NCBI RefSeq assembly: GCF_004193775.1
Contig: NC_041019.1
Coordinates: forward strand, 31,232,034-31,296,033
Source: Glycine soja
Taxonomy: Eukaryota > Streptophyta > Magnoliopsida > Fabales > Fabaceae
DNA length: 64,000 bases
Direction: 5' to 3'
The notes under the pieces are model-generated. The model was not told where the DNA came from, ran no database searches, and saw only the letters and a list, made by a program, of their open reading frames with translations. The position numbers were made by a program, and so were the translations under genes. This document shows, piece after piece, positions 19,256-30,362 of this stretch. Within the stretch, counting starts at the first letter, position 1. Each line of letters opens with the position of its first letter.

Positions 19256-21164
19256 TTGGGAGATCCCTTGATCCATATTTCTTTTTGTTTCCATTTTTCT
19301 TGTTATATATCATCTTATTTTTGTTTGGCTAAGGGACTAACGTTTGTTTCATGTTGATTGACTTTTGTTTTGTACATACATATCGTTTGAGTTGTTACGT
19401 CGGTACTTGTTTCGTTGTTGTCAATAATGTTTGTTGAAATTCCAGAACCGTGTAGAGTTTTTCATTTAGGAACCTCGTCCAAAAAAATAAAATGAACCAA
19501 AAATCCTAATAAAAAGAAAGAAGCGTTGTGAATAAAAGTCATGTTCGTAAAGAAAAGAAAAAGGTTTTTATTTATATATATGTGTAAAAGGAAAGTGTGT
19601 ATAAAAGGATTCTTGTGTGTAAATGATGCGTGGAAAGGAATTCTTGTGTGTGTGAGCAACGAGTGTACATGATGAAACTTTTGTATGAACCATAAGTGTG
19701 TGTTGGGAAAAATGAAAAAATCTTTGAACGTAAATAGGGTTTGTATATAGACCGCGTGACATAAAGAGAAAGAGTTCCAATGCGTGTACAGAAAAAGTTT
19801 GTCATGTATAAGAATGTAGATGTACAAAGAAAAGTTTTCCTCATAAAGGACCACAGGTGTATAATTTTGTGAATATATAAAAATGAAACAAAAAGGAAAA
19901 AGAAAGAAAGACCGCGAAGGTCGACATGTTATTGTTAAGAAGTATAAATCATTCGTAAAGAGCAAACGTATCTTCTGGAAACAAGGGACTGATGCTAAGA
20001 GTTTATTTTCCAGAATAAACCGAGATAAGAATGGATGAATTCATTGAACTGATGAAAGAACATAATTTGGAAACATTGGGTCTGTTTGTGTAAATTCCCA
20101 ACCGTAGTATCACAATGCCATAAACGGGCTGCTTGAGTGCCCACCTGGCTGTAGCCATGACTAATTTTGCACGTTGTTTTCAAATCATCATTGTCACACG
20201 TGCCTTATGAAATAATATGGAAGTTCAGCCCGAAATCGACACCTTGACACCCAAATTCGATTCGCCCCAGATATCAAGATTGGGTTCCCACGATAAAAGA
20301 CCCCATTGAAACACAACCTTAGACCTTTTTGAACATTGGCCTATAAAAAAGAATCCTCATTCCTTCCCCGAAGCAAAGGACAGCGGAATCTCCTCAAGGG
20401 AGAGCGAATAGAATGCTAAAACCCGGTTTCCCAAAGAAAGGGATGGGGAAGGAGAAGTGAAAAGAAAGAAAAGGAAGAAATGGAAAGAAAGAAAAAGAAA
20501 AAGATGAAAATAAAGAAAAGAACAAAAGAAAGGAAAGAAGGATTCCCGATCAAAGATCGAAAGGAAGTAAAAAGGGAAAAGAGGCAATTCTCGGTCAATG
20601 AAAGAAAGAGAACAGAAGATCTTCAGACCAGATACATTTTCAGCAAGGTAAGGGACTGCCGGCAAAGGAAAACCCATTTTTGGTGTCTCTTCCCTTCATA
20701 TTTCCATTCAAGGTCGTTCTCGACTGGCGACATCCCACCCCACCTGAACAAAGAGGAAAAGACCGAAACACCCAGCTCCTTCTCCAAAAACACTACCCTC
20801 GAGAAAATCCTATTGGTCCGTGATCGTACGTTTGATCTTTGATTCGATAGGAACTCGTGTGCAAAATAAAGTCATGGTGCAGTTATGGTTTGGGAATAGG
20901 ATAAAACACTTGCCTGTGTGAGTTTTATACACTATGAGTGATTTATTTTCAGCTTAGCCCGATGTTTCCCCTGCATGTTCATTTAAAAGCTAAAAGTTGA
21001 CATTCTGCCCTTCATTCTCGGTTACAAGGAAGATTACCCTTAGCACAAGTATATTGTTTCTCTAAGATATAGTGCTCTCGCGAATGATTTATTTTTCTTT
21101 GCAAAAAGCATGTTTGCCTTTAGGCGGAAAAACCCGGTGGACCGTTCGGTCCTGCCAACCACTT
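19256..21164 (+). other. Long 3' non-coding region of element A
   Basis: No supported gene. 19488-19960 is low-complexity, rich in AAAG and GTGTGTA; its minus-strand ORFs are composition artefacts. 20440-20610 is a nearly pure purine tract (GAAAG repeats) on the plus strand. From about 20141 the sequence is matched by 36787 onward in element C, which shows that this part belongs to the element. Ogre elements are known for long, fast-changing 3' regions. Confidence 0.65.
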
Positions 21165-21486
21165 TTATTCGGAGCCCCATGAATGTCATTGCCTAGCGCT
21201 GTTCATGCGTCCTCCACCCAAAGAGTTTGGAGCTATGCTTCATGATTGCCTAAGTGTGGACCCTCTAGTGCAATCCTCCATTCTCCACTTTTTTCGGAGC
21301 CCCATGAATGTCATTGCCTAGCGCTGTTCATGTGCCCTCCACCTTCGAGTCTGGAGCCCAGCGAATGTCATTGCCTAGTGCTGTTCGCCAATTCTCCATT
21401 CTCCACTTTTATTCGGAGACCCATGAATGTCATTGCCTAGCGCTGTTCATGTGTCCTCCATTATCAAGCGCGGAGCCTCTGGTGAC
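21165..21486 (+). repeat. Short tandem array near the 3' LTR of element A
   Basis: The head segment TCGGAGCCCCATGAATGTCATTGCCTAGCGCTGTTC (shortened forms too) recurs four times, at about 21169, 21294, 21350 and 21414. Spacing is irregular (about 125, 56 and 64 bases). The unit is homologous to the 123-bp unit of the large array in element C. Only one copy keeps the GATTGCCT...GCAATC inverted repeat. Confidence 0.75.
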
Positions 21487-23031
21487 TGGGAAATATGTTT
21501 TTCTGTTATTTTCCGGATCGGTTCCTTCGCCAAACCCTTTGTTGCACAATATGTGAAGTCCCGACACGTGCCGAAAAATCAAAAGGAAGCAGGCTTACGC
21601 GATCCGTGAAAATTCCGTAATGTGACGGAAATCGAAAGGAGGTGTTTTTCGCAATCCGTGAGTTTTCGTAACTTCTTCGAAAGCTAAAAAAGAGTAAATA
21701 CATAATCCATGAAGATTCGTAACCTTGCGGAAGGAAAATAAGTATCGTTACGAAATTCGTAAAGTTTCGTAACGTTACGGAAAAAGAATTACCAAAAAAG
21801 GTAAAGGGGGTGCATTTAGTAAAAAGGGGGGGTACAAATAGCAATCAGGCCCACTTGGGAAAGATTCTTCCTCCAGCAGGCTGTTGCTTCTGGAGGAAGC
21901 AACCTTGCTCGCCTGGGCGAGCTGGGTGGCAAGATCCTCCCTTATTTTGCTATAAATAGGGGGGGAGTGAAGGGAGAAGGGGTTCAGCCTTCTTGGCACT
22001 TCTTATTCTCTCGAAATTGCTGAGGAAAATTGTTTCCGTGAAGAAAATCCAAGTCGAGGCGCTTCGGTAACGTTTCCGTGAGTAATTAAGCGAAGATTCT
22101 CGACCGTTCTTCAACATTCATCGTTCGTTCTTCGTTTTCTTTAGTCTTCAATGGGTAAGTACCTCAAACCGAGCTTTTCAATTCATTCTATGTACCCGTG
22201 GTGGTCCACATTTTGTTTCATGTATTTTTATACCCCCTTTTGACGTTCTTCAGTCATTTATTTAAGTCATTTCTCACCTAATCTAAAAATAAAATAAATT
22301 TCCACCGATCATTTGAATTGTATCATTCGTTAATTTCTGTTAAAATGAATTCCGACCGTTCGGTCGTGCCGTAACCACGTCGAAAATCAAAAAAGAGGTA
22401 AAATAATAATATAATAATCGGAAAAAATACCTTTTAGTAGAATAAAGCAAAAAATCAATCGGACATTTTCTCTTTGGGATTTCTCATTCTTAATTGAATT
22501 GACTAATAACTAAAGTGAAACTAAGGCTAAAATCAACTCGCCTAGTCAAGCTCGTTCACAAAAATAGGGTTTTGAAAGTTTATCATTTCAGTTTCTTACC
22601 AAGTAAAATGGATCATTTTTAAGGTCCAACGCCTTAAAATGATCACCTTTCAAGTAAAAAGAATCACTTGATTCACGCATAAGAAAGAACTACGTAGGTC
22701 TGATTTCCTCTTCGATGGAGGGTACATAGGAGCAAAAGCCCCGCTTTTGTCGACCTCAAAAAATAAAAAGAAATAAAAGTTAAGGTAACACAATTCCATA
22801 ATTCTTAAAAATAGGTTGTTGTCCTTTGGGACAAATGTGAGAGGTGCTAATACCTTCCTCAAACGTAAATACAACTCCCGAACTTAGAATTTTCATTTCG
22901 ACCGGTTTCGTTCGGATTTTTCGACGTTTTCCACAAATAAACGTTGGTGGCGACTCCGCGCATCTTTCCTCCTTTAGAAAGTGCACCCGTGAGCCTCGCC
23001 CTCGCTCGCCCGCGAAGGGCACGTTGCGACA
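21487..23031 (+). mobile_element. 3' LTR of element A
   Basis: Clear homology to the other Ogre-type LTRs starts at about 21535 (TTGTTGCACAATATG) and runs to GTTGCGACA at 23031. The TGTCATACCC start and a polypurine tract are missing, so the left junction with the tandem array looks deleted; the exact 5' limit between 21487 and 21535 is unsure. The sequence after 23031 is Athila gag. Confidence 0.75.
21907..21958 (+). promoter_or_regulatory. U3 palindrome and TATA box, element A 3' LTR
   Basis: The palindrome is at 21907-21922 and TATAAATA at 21951-21958. In a 3' LTR such a promoter would read outward, here into an antisense Athila gag. Confidence 0.55.
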
Positions 23032-24651
23032 GGTGTACAATGAAGCTTGACAGGTTCAGGTGCAAGTGCTGCTACTGGTGGAGGCACTTGAATTTGGTTG
23101 CCAGACCTCAAGGTGATGGCACTTACATTTTTCGGAATCTACACATTTTGTGAAGGCAATTTGTCAGAATTTTGGGACTGAGCTTGGTTCAACTGAGTAG
23201 CCATTTGCCCCATCTGATTTGTCAGACTCTGAATGGAGGCTCTTGTCTCTTGCTGAAATTGCATATTCTGGATGGTCATATGCCTCACTAACTCTTCTAA
23301 AGAAGGTTGAGGAGGAGCCTCAATTACTTGTTGTCTTTGTTATGACTGTTGTTGTTGTTGCTGCTGTATTGGAGGAGGAACATATGGCTTCCTTGGACCA
23401 GCAGCATTCTGGAAAGGAGGGACAGGCTGATGTTGTTGTGGAGGACTTGCCCATCTCAAATTTGGATGATTCCTCCAACCTGGATTGTATCTGTTGCTTG
23501 AAAGATCATAATTATTCTGTTGTTGTTGGTTTTGTTGTTGAGGAGATCTATTATAAATGTTTACAACATAAGCATCAAGTTGCTCATTGACTCCAGATTG
23601 CTGCAAAGAAGAACAGAGATCTGTAGAAGAACATAGACCATAGACTCTTGCAACAGGTGCAGATTTCTGATTGATGGCAAGCTGAGTTACTAGGTTGACC
23701 AAGGCATCAATTTTTCCCTCAAGCTTTTTATTTTTAGCAGATGAAGTTGAATTCGTGGCCACCTCATAGACTCCTCTAAGGACAATAGCATCATTTCTTG
23801 CACTAAATTGTTGGAAGTTGGAAGCCATCTTCTCAATCAAATTCCTAGCCTCAGCAGGAGTCATATCACCAAGAGCTCCACCACTGGTAGCATCAATCAT
23901 ACTCCTCTCCATATTGCTAAGTCCCTCATAGAAATATTGAAGAAGGAGTTGCTCAAAAATCTGGTGGTAAGGGCAGCTTGCACACAATTTCTTGAATCTT
24001 TCCCAATACTCATACAAGCTCTCTCCACTAAGTTGCCTGATGCCTGAAATGTCTTTTTTTGATGGCGGTGGTCCTATATGCAGGGAAGAATTTCTCCAAG
24101 AACTTCCTCTTAAGGTCATCCCAGCTGAAAATGGACCTGGGAGCAAAGTACTATAACCAATCTTTGGCAACTCCCTCCAGAGAATAAGGAAAAGCCTTTA
24201 GAAAGATATGATCTTCCTAGACATCAGGGGGCTTCATGGTGGAACAAACAATATGGAAATCCTTAAGATACTTATGAGGATCTTCACCTACAAGACCATG
24301 AAACTTGGGATGCAAATGTATTAGTCCAGTCTTGAGAACATATGGGACACCCTCATCAGGATATTGAATGCACAAGCATTCATAAGTGAAATCAGGTGCA
24401 GCCATCTCCCTAAGAGTCCTCTCAGGAGGTGGAGGTTGAGCCATGTTCTTAGTATGAAAATTAGTAGTTGAATGCTCAAAATTAGAATATTCAGAATCAC
24501 CAGCAACAGAATACTCTGAATGCTCAAAATGCTCACAATGCTCAAAATGCACAGAATGATCAGGATGCACACTATGCCTAACTAATCTATGAAAGGTTCT
24601 ATCTATTTCAGGATCAAAGGGTTGTAAATCACCTGGATTGCCCCTAGTCAT
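23032..24651 (-). pseudogene. gag of the truncated Athila element
   Basis: Athila-type gag starting at ATG 24649-24651 (MTRGNPGDLQPFDPEIDR). 217 bases in, after the LKDFHIVCSTMKPPDV block, a stop at 24217-24219 breaks the frame. The open part at 23340-24170 has the Retrotrans_gag motifs (SGESLYEYWERFKKLCASCPYH, QLLLQYFYEGLSNMERSMID, GGALGDMTPAEARNLIEKM) and then a Gln-rich tail with NLRWASPPQQ. Further gag fragments (NQIQVPP-type region) reach 23040 where element A begins. The Cys-rich knuckle (CGLCSFADHHTDLC in element B) is altered here (CGLCSSTDLC). Protease and all of pol are not in the window. Confidence 0.8.
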
Positions 24652-25326
24652 GCACTATATGCAGCAAATCATGTGTTTCTCAAACAAGCATCAGAGGAGA
24701 GTTAAAACTACAACTATAGTCAAACGATATCCAAATGTGCTGAAATTTTGTGAGGATCACCCTAAAATCATGAAAAGATGGTACAAAAATTTTCAGACAA
24801 AAATTCAAAGTCTAACTATGAAAACTGCCTAAGGAAAGTTTAGAAAAATAAGATAATAATACTAAAAAAAAAAAAACTTAGTAAACGGCTGATTTTTCAA
24901 GTTTAAAATGGAAATGGACCACAGGTCAGTTGCCATGGCATGGGAAATTTTCTTCTACCCCAAATGCATATATAATAATAGTCATTTTGATAATCAGAGC
25001 AAAAGTTATGGCCGTTTTAAGTTTTGCTAAAAACAAGTCCCCAAAATTTTTGTCTCTCTCAAATTCAACGACACCAAGTGCTCCTGGTATTTTTCACACA
25101 AAATATGGATCAAAATAAACTACCACACAAAAAATCAGCCAAAAATAACAACTCTAACTATCAAAACAAAAATCACTAATTAAATTGCAAAATCAGTCAC
25201 TAATCACTATTCACAGCAAAACACCAACTGAATCAGTCGCTAAACAGGGAACGCGACTGAAATGCAAAATAGAACGCTACACAAAACAAAAACAACTAAA
25301 CACTATTATGAACCTTTGGCCCACTA
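24652..25326 (-). other. Leader of the truncated Athila element
   Basis: An A/T-rich leader between PBS and gag on the minus strand; 24860-24885 is a poly-A run on the plus strand. No gene. It is closely matched by 45601-46286 in element B. Confidence 0.65.
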
Positions 25327-25345
25327 CTCCCCGGCAACAATGCCA
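25327..25345 (-). other. Primer binding site, truncated Athila element
   Basis: On the minus strand the sequence reads TTGGCATTGTTGCCGGGG, a near match to TGGCGCCGTTGCCGGGG as found intact in element D. That sequence fits the 3' end of tRNA-Asp. Two bases have changed. Confidence 0.65.
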
Positions 25346-25349
25346 AATT

Positions 25350-26387
25350 TGATCAAGGTCGTACCCGAATCAAATTAACATTAAAAATGCAGTATCTAGG
25401 AAGTGATCCTAGGTCATCTCCCAACAAGCAATGGTCAACCAAATGTTCATAACAAATAGTAATAAAACAGTAAGGAATTGGGGGGGGGGGTTGTTTGTTT
25501 TTGTAAATTAAACAGCAAGCAAATTTGAATTAGAAAATAACAGAATTAAAACATGTTTCCCCTTGATTCACAAGCAAGTCACTTATCCTAGGTTACGAGA
25601 ATTTATCCTTAATATGTTCAACCACTCAATCCAACCCTAAATTAAATTACTAAGCGAAAATTAACATAAGGCTGTCATTATGTGATTAAGCAACACATAC
25701 ACCAATTAATCATGAATGAAATCTGATCATTAACCATGAACGTAAATTAAGCGCAGAGATTATTAATCAAGCACTAAACATGCATGGATTAATAGCAACA
25801 AATATAGAGTAATTGGTGAAGAGGGAAAACTGATCAGAAATCAATAGTAATAACAAAACCTCAAAGAGAGTTGAGCTTGATCCTCAAGAGAAAACAATGC
25901 TGGAGACTTAGCCTTCCATTAATCAGTAGAAAACGAAATTGTAGGTTGAAGCAGAAATGAAATTGCAGAAAACAAATTTTATTCTACGTGAACTGTGTGC
26001 ATGAACAGTAAAAACTGGAATTCTAAAATCCTAGAATTATTCTCCTCTCCAAAAACTCCATAAACTAAAACCCTGGTGCTGTTATATAGGTTCTCAGTCC
26101 CAATGCTTACAAATCTATTTTAAGTCCAAGCCCATAAACGAAATAAAATAAAATCTGGATAATATAAGATTTGATAAAATAAAATTGTTTGCTCTCTTCA
26201 AGTCCAAGCCCAATTCCGGATTCAAGCCCAATTGCTTATAATTCTCCTGAAATTAAATTAAAAACACAAAATTAGTCAAGTAGGCCCAAATGATAAAACT
26301 GCATAATTAATTTGACAATTAAGGCTAATCAGTAATTAAAATGGTGACAAAAAGGGTTAAGAAATAGGAGAAAATAATGACACATGA
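25350..26387 (-). mobile_element. 5' LTR of the truncated Athila element
   Basis: It reads TGATCAAGGTCGTACCCG on the plus strand at its lower end and GACACATGA at its upper end. It shares the poly-G tract (25478-25490), the GCCTTCCATTAAT block and the GTGACAAAAAGGGTTAAGAAAT block with the LTRs of element B. No coding region. Confidence 0.8.
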
Positions 26388-26985
26388 ACTAGAAAGCCAT
26401 TTCCAAGGACTCTTCGGTGGCCTCTACATATGGCATAGAAGAGGGGCAGCTTACCAGAACATCTTCCACCCCCAAAACAATGACTAAGTGCCCCTTCACC
26501 ACGAATTTGAGTTTTAGGTGGAGCGTTGAGGGGATGACTCCCACCGAGTGAATCCATGGTCGGCCCAACAAGCAACTGTAGGCTGGGTTAATATCCATTA
26601 CTTGAAAAGTAACCTGACAGGTGTGTGGTCCTATCTGAACTGGGAGATCGATCTCCCCTCTTACTTCCCGGTGACTTTTGTCAAAAGCCCGGACCACCAT
26701 GGATCTTGGTTTCAGGTGGGAGGCATTGAATGCAAGTTTCTCCAAGGTGCTTTTTGGAATTATGTTTAGGCTGGAGCCATTATCAATGAGCACTTTGGCC
26801 TTAATGTGATCCATGCATTTGACAGATAGACGCAGAGCCGTATTATCTTCTCGTCCCTCGATGGGAATCTCCTCCTCAGCAAAGGTAAAGTAGTTATTGG
26901 CTGTCATATTGTTGACAATCCCCTTGAAGCCTTCTACGGAGATGTCTTGGGCCACATGGGCGTCATCCAAAACTTTAACTAGCAA
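26388..26985 (-). pseudogene. Protease segment of element H
   Basis: The aspartic protease of H is open for 199 codons. It includes the active-site motif LIDNGSSLNIIPKSTLEKLAF and CLLGRPWIHSVGVIPST, both matching element A. It ends at EATEESLEMAF where the truncated Athila element was inserted; a TAG lies at the junction. Upstream, a stop near 26987 separates it from gag in the same frame. Confidence 0.8.
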
Positions 26986-29569
26986 TGTTCAGTGAGGCTC
27001 AGAACTTATGAGTAGTTCTAACAAAGAAACCCTAGCCGGAGTTTTGTTGAGTTGCTCGATTATCTTGAACTCACTCTGTTAGATTATATGGAGGAACTCA
27101 TTGGCCTCCTCCAAGGATACCTCTTTTCTGCCGAGTCCTTCCCCTTTTTTAGTGAACCTCCCCACTGGAACATCCTCATCCAGGGTGGGGTTTGCTTCGT
27201 TGGCCTCTTCCGTGACCACTTTTGATTTTCCATTGGCGTTCGCGGGTCGTATCGGCAGGTCAGGCGCTGAAAAGATGCGGGCGCTGTGGGTCACGCCGCT
27301 TAGTCTGGTGATATTGGTCACTTTGGCAAAAAGTTGAGTCAGTGTCGGTGGCCTTCTTTTTTCTCTTATTCGGCTTCTAAGGAGCGTACCTCCACGGGAC
27401 CGCCTTGCTATTTTTATAGGGGAAGGGGACAAGTTTACTACCTGACAACGTCGAAGGGCCTCGGTGCTTTTGGGGAGCCGCATCTCTGGTGAAATGTATC
27501 ACCAAAGGCTTGGGGTTCTTGGGACTTTCCTTGTCTGCTGACTGCATGTAGACATGTTGCTCTTTCTCATCCTCGTTGCCGATCTCGAGTCGGCCTTGGT
27601 CTATCATCCACTGCAACAGCTATTCCACCGTTGAACATGTTTCCATATCATGTGGTGCACCCGGATGCATCAAGCAAGGATCCCCCTTGTGCCCACCGAG
27701 AGGAACCACGCGTGCCTCTTGTAGGGCTTCAAAAATAATCCTCCTAGAGGTCATTACATCCATTAAATGCTTAGGCTTTTGCAATTTACACGCCTCAGTT
27801 GCATTTACATTCGATCCTCCATGGTTGGCGAACGGGTTCATCTTCACATTAGGCTCGTCTTCTTGGAACGTCAACCATCCCGCCTCGACCAAGCTCTGGA
27901 CCTTGTGCTTGAGGGCCATGCATTGCTCAATCAAATGCCTTGGAGTTCCCCCATGATATGTGCAGGTCGTGTTGGGGTTGTACCACTTTGGGAAGGGAGA
28001 CTGGTAAATCCTTCCAGGGGTCACCACTTCCAACTGGTTGGCGATTAGTGGCGGCAATAGGTCCCCATATGACATTGGGATTGGGGCTAACTCTGGAAGC
28101 TTCTTTATCGGAGGGTTTCTTCCCATGTTGGAATTCATGCCAGGATTGGCATCGTTGGTGGGACGAGGTTGCACCGGAGCCGAAGTCTGAGCAGGGGCCC
28201 TTTGCGATGGTGCAAACGTCCTTGGCTGGACGGGAGCTGAGCTGGAAGAGTTTCCGGCACGGGCTGAAAAACTCGAGTGGTGTTGAGCGTATTGATGAGT
28301 ACCATGCAAGGCTTGTTAAGGCTTCGGTCAGGTAGGTTTCGAGGTAATGGCATGGGCGTCCCCCTCCTTTCTTTTTGCCCCGGCTGCTCTGATCCTTCTA
28401 TTGCCTGTGCAGGCAGGGGAGACACAGTCAAATTTCCCCTTTTTCAGGCCCACTTCTATCTTATCGCCTGCGAATACAAGATCCGCAAAGCTAGAGGGCA
28501 TGTAGCCTACCAACTTCTCATAGTAGAACACCGGCAGAGTGTCTACTATCATGGTAATCATCTCCCTTTCAACCATGGGAGGTGCCACTTGAGCCGCCAA
28601 ATCCCTCCACCTTTGGGCGTACTCCTTAAAGGATTCGTGTTCACGTTTGCTCATGTTTTGTAATTGAGTCCTATCGGGAGCCATATCAGTATTATATCGA
28701 TACTGCCTAATAAAGGCAGTAATCAAGTCCTTCCACGAGCGGATGTGTGATGCTTCCAGGTTGGTGTACCAAACAAATGCGGCTCCAGCCAAGCTATCTT
28801 GGAAGAAATGCATGAGTAGCTTCTCATCCCTTGAGTATGCCCCCATTTTCTGGCAATACATCTTCAAATGATTCTTGGGGCAAGTTGTCCCTTTATACCT
28901 ACCAAAATCAGGTACCTTGAATTTTGGGGGGATGACGACATCAGGCACCAAGCATAGGTCGGTCATGTTGGCAAAGGGATAATCTCTGAACCCTTCAACT
29001 GCTCTCAATCTCTCCTCGATGAGATCGAGCTTTTTTCTTCCTTCCACTATCGGAGGTGGTCCCCCTACAAAGAAGAGCAGTGGTTGCATCGGGTGGGGTT
29101 GAGAGACTCCCGCGATATTGGACTGAGGCAAGCCATAGGGTGCCGATCCCTCAGTGGTGAAAAGGGGGTAGGAGTCGACGTCCCCTTGGGCACGCTCCTG
29201 AGGGTCTTCGCAGACGCCCCCTGTGGGTTGGGGAGGTTGCCCTTCAAAAGTAGGGGGAGCAACGTGATCCATGTTCTCATGCATGGAAGGTGGTGTAAAG
29301 TTGGGGGGTAGACCATAGGGGTAAGCACTTCGGTTGTACCCCAAATGTGGTTTGTTGGTATTCCCCAATATGTCTCTTCCTTGTCCTACCATATCCAGGG
29401 TGAGTTGATGTGCTAGATTTGCCATAGACAGAAGGACCGGGTCTGCTTCAGCGGCGGTGCTGGCGACGACAGCTGTGGCCGCATTACTCTCTATCAATCT
29501 TTTCATATCTAGCATGGCTTCCATCATGAAAGCCATTTGATCTTTCAGAGCTGACATGTCAGCTTTCAT
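26986..29569 (-). pseudogene. gag of element H
   Basis: The N-terminal part is open from ATG 29569 to 28328 (413 aa) with the Retrotrans_gag domain: GAYSRDEKLLMHFFQDSL, SWKDLITAFIRQYRYN, EYAQRWRDLAAQVAPPM, YYEKLVGYMPSSFADL. A second open part, 28309-27620, holds a complete knuckle CTYHGGTPRHLIEQC. Frameshifts near 28320 and 27480 and stops near 27617, 27077 and 26990 break the rest. It is the counterpart of gag in A and C. A nine-codon reading frame ends directly before its ATG (see 29570-29599). Confidence 0.8.
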
Positions 29570-29599
29570 CTATTCTTGTACTTCCTCTACATCACCCAT
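29570..29599 (-). other. Nine-codon upstream reading frame before gag of H
   Basis: ATG at 29597-29599 opens a frame of nine codons (MGDVEEVQE) that ends in TAG at 29570-29572; the ATG of the long gag frame follows with no gap. Element C has the same arrangement at 34735-34764. In element A the stop codon is CAG and the two frames are joined. Confidence 0.6.
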
Positions 29600-29815
29600 A
29601 GCCCTAGATTTAGAATGGTGTTACTCCCTAAAGGAACAAAAGGCGGTGAGTATGCGACAAGGAATTCAAACATGAATGCATGCTAGAGATAAATTTTCGA
29701 AGTATTGGATTCACACATGTTTTTTAAGTAAACTCATGGAATTAAACCAACCTCATCTTATTAGAGAGAAAAAAAGGTTTTAACTAGCTAAAATTAGAGT
29801 GACAATATAATTGCC

Positions 29816-30362
29816 TTAATGGCTCCTAATTATGTGAGCCATTAGATCAATCATGTGTTGGCAATAGTTGAGGAGCCCGTGAATTTCTTTGGGGGTCGAG
29901 TACATGTCCACTATTGCTTTGGCCTTAGCTAGCATTCGGGGAAGCTCTTGACTTCCATTGAAAGTAAAGGTGAATCTGTCCATCCACATCATTGCCTCTC
30001 TGTGCAATGAGTCAATTACCCTTTCCCTTGCTTCCCTTTCTGCTGATATCTTGGTGTAATCATCCTCTAGCCTTTGCTCGTGAGTCGCCACTAGGTTTAG
30101 CTTTGGTTTCTCGTTCCAAGGCTTCGGTGGTGGCCATATTGACGTCCCTTAGTTCATCGTACTCACTTCAGACTTTGATGACCGTTGACTTGAACTTCTC
30201 TTTGACTGCCCGAGCTCTTTCAAGCTCCGCTTTTAGGGCTTGTACCTCCTCACTCTTTTCCGGAGCTTCGGCCTCTTCCTCTCTCGCAGCCCTTAGCTTT
30301 GGGAGCCAATCCAAGCCTCGTATGCGGACTCTCAGCCACTTACAATAGCCGCCAATGATCCC
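29816..30362 (-). pseudogene. ORF1 C-terminal piece of element H
   Basis: It continues ORF1 after the insertion of element C: GGYCKWLRVRIRGLDWLPKL, then a charged coiled-coil stretch with a stop near 30165, a deletion of much of the coiled coil relative to A and C, and the conserved end EEIHGLLNYCQHMIDLMAHI before the stop at 29816. The 216 bases to gag (29600-29815) are a short spacer without a gene. Confidence 0.8.
30358..30362. repeat. Left target-site duplication of element C (ATCCC)
   Basis: ATCCC occurs directly before the 5' LTR of C and again directly after its 3' LTR (42248-42252). The flanks join in frame in ORF1 of H. Confidence 0.9.

Larger units (their letters stand above)
4949..23031 (+). 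mobile_element. Ogre (Tat-lineage Ty3/gypsy) element A
   Basis: The order is LTR, PBS, long leader, ORF1, gag, protease, intron, RT, RNase H, second RNase H, integrase, long 3' region, LTR. An extra ORF before gag, an intron between protease and RT, and a second RNase H are recognised features of the Ogre/Tat lineage. At about 18 kb it is long, as Ogre elements are. It is dead: at least ten in-frame stops and one frameshift break gag-pol. Its right end (23031) adjoins Athila gag sequence interrupted at CAGGTGT, so it inserted into an Athila element. The left end is truncated at 4949, so no target-site duplication can be checked. Confidence 0.9.
23032..26387 (-). mobile_element. Athila/Calypso-type element, left part cut off by element A
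   Basis: On the minus strand the order is 5' LTR (25350-26387), PBS (25327-25345), leader, gag (down to 23032). Pol and the 3' LTR are absent because Ogre element A starts at the break. It lies next to the protease of element H at 26388, so it inserted into H. If the LTR begins TCATGTGTC on the minus strand, as comparison with D suggests, the flanking five bases are CTAGT. The partner duplication cannot be checked. Confidence 0.8.

Noticed and set aside
19462..19965. Minus-strand ORFs of 167 and 90 codons
   Set aside because: Phe/His/Thr-rich composition from GTGTGTA and AAAG repeats; several overlapping frames are equally open, so no sign of selection.
20480..20842. 120-codon lysine/arginine-rich ORF in the 3' region of element A
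   Set aside because: It is produced by the purine tract. The matching region of C (37080-37240) does not keep the frame, and no start context or domain is seen.
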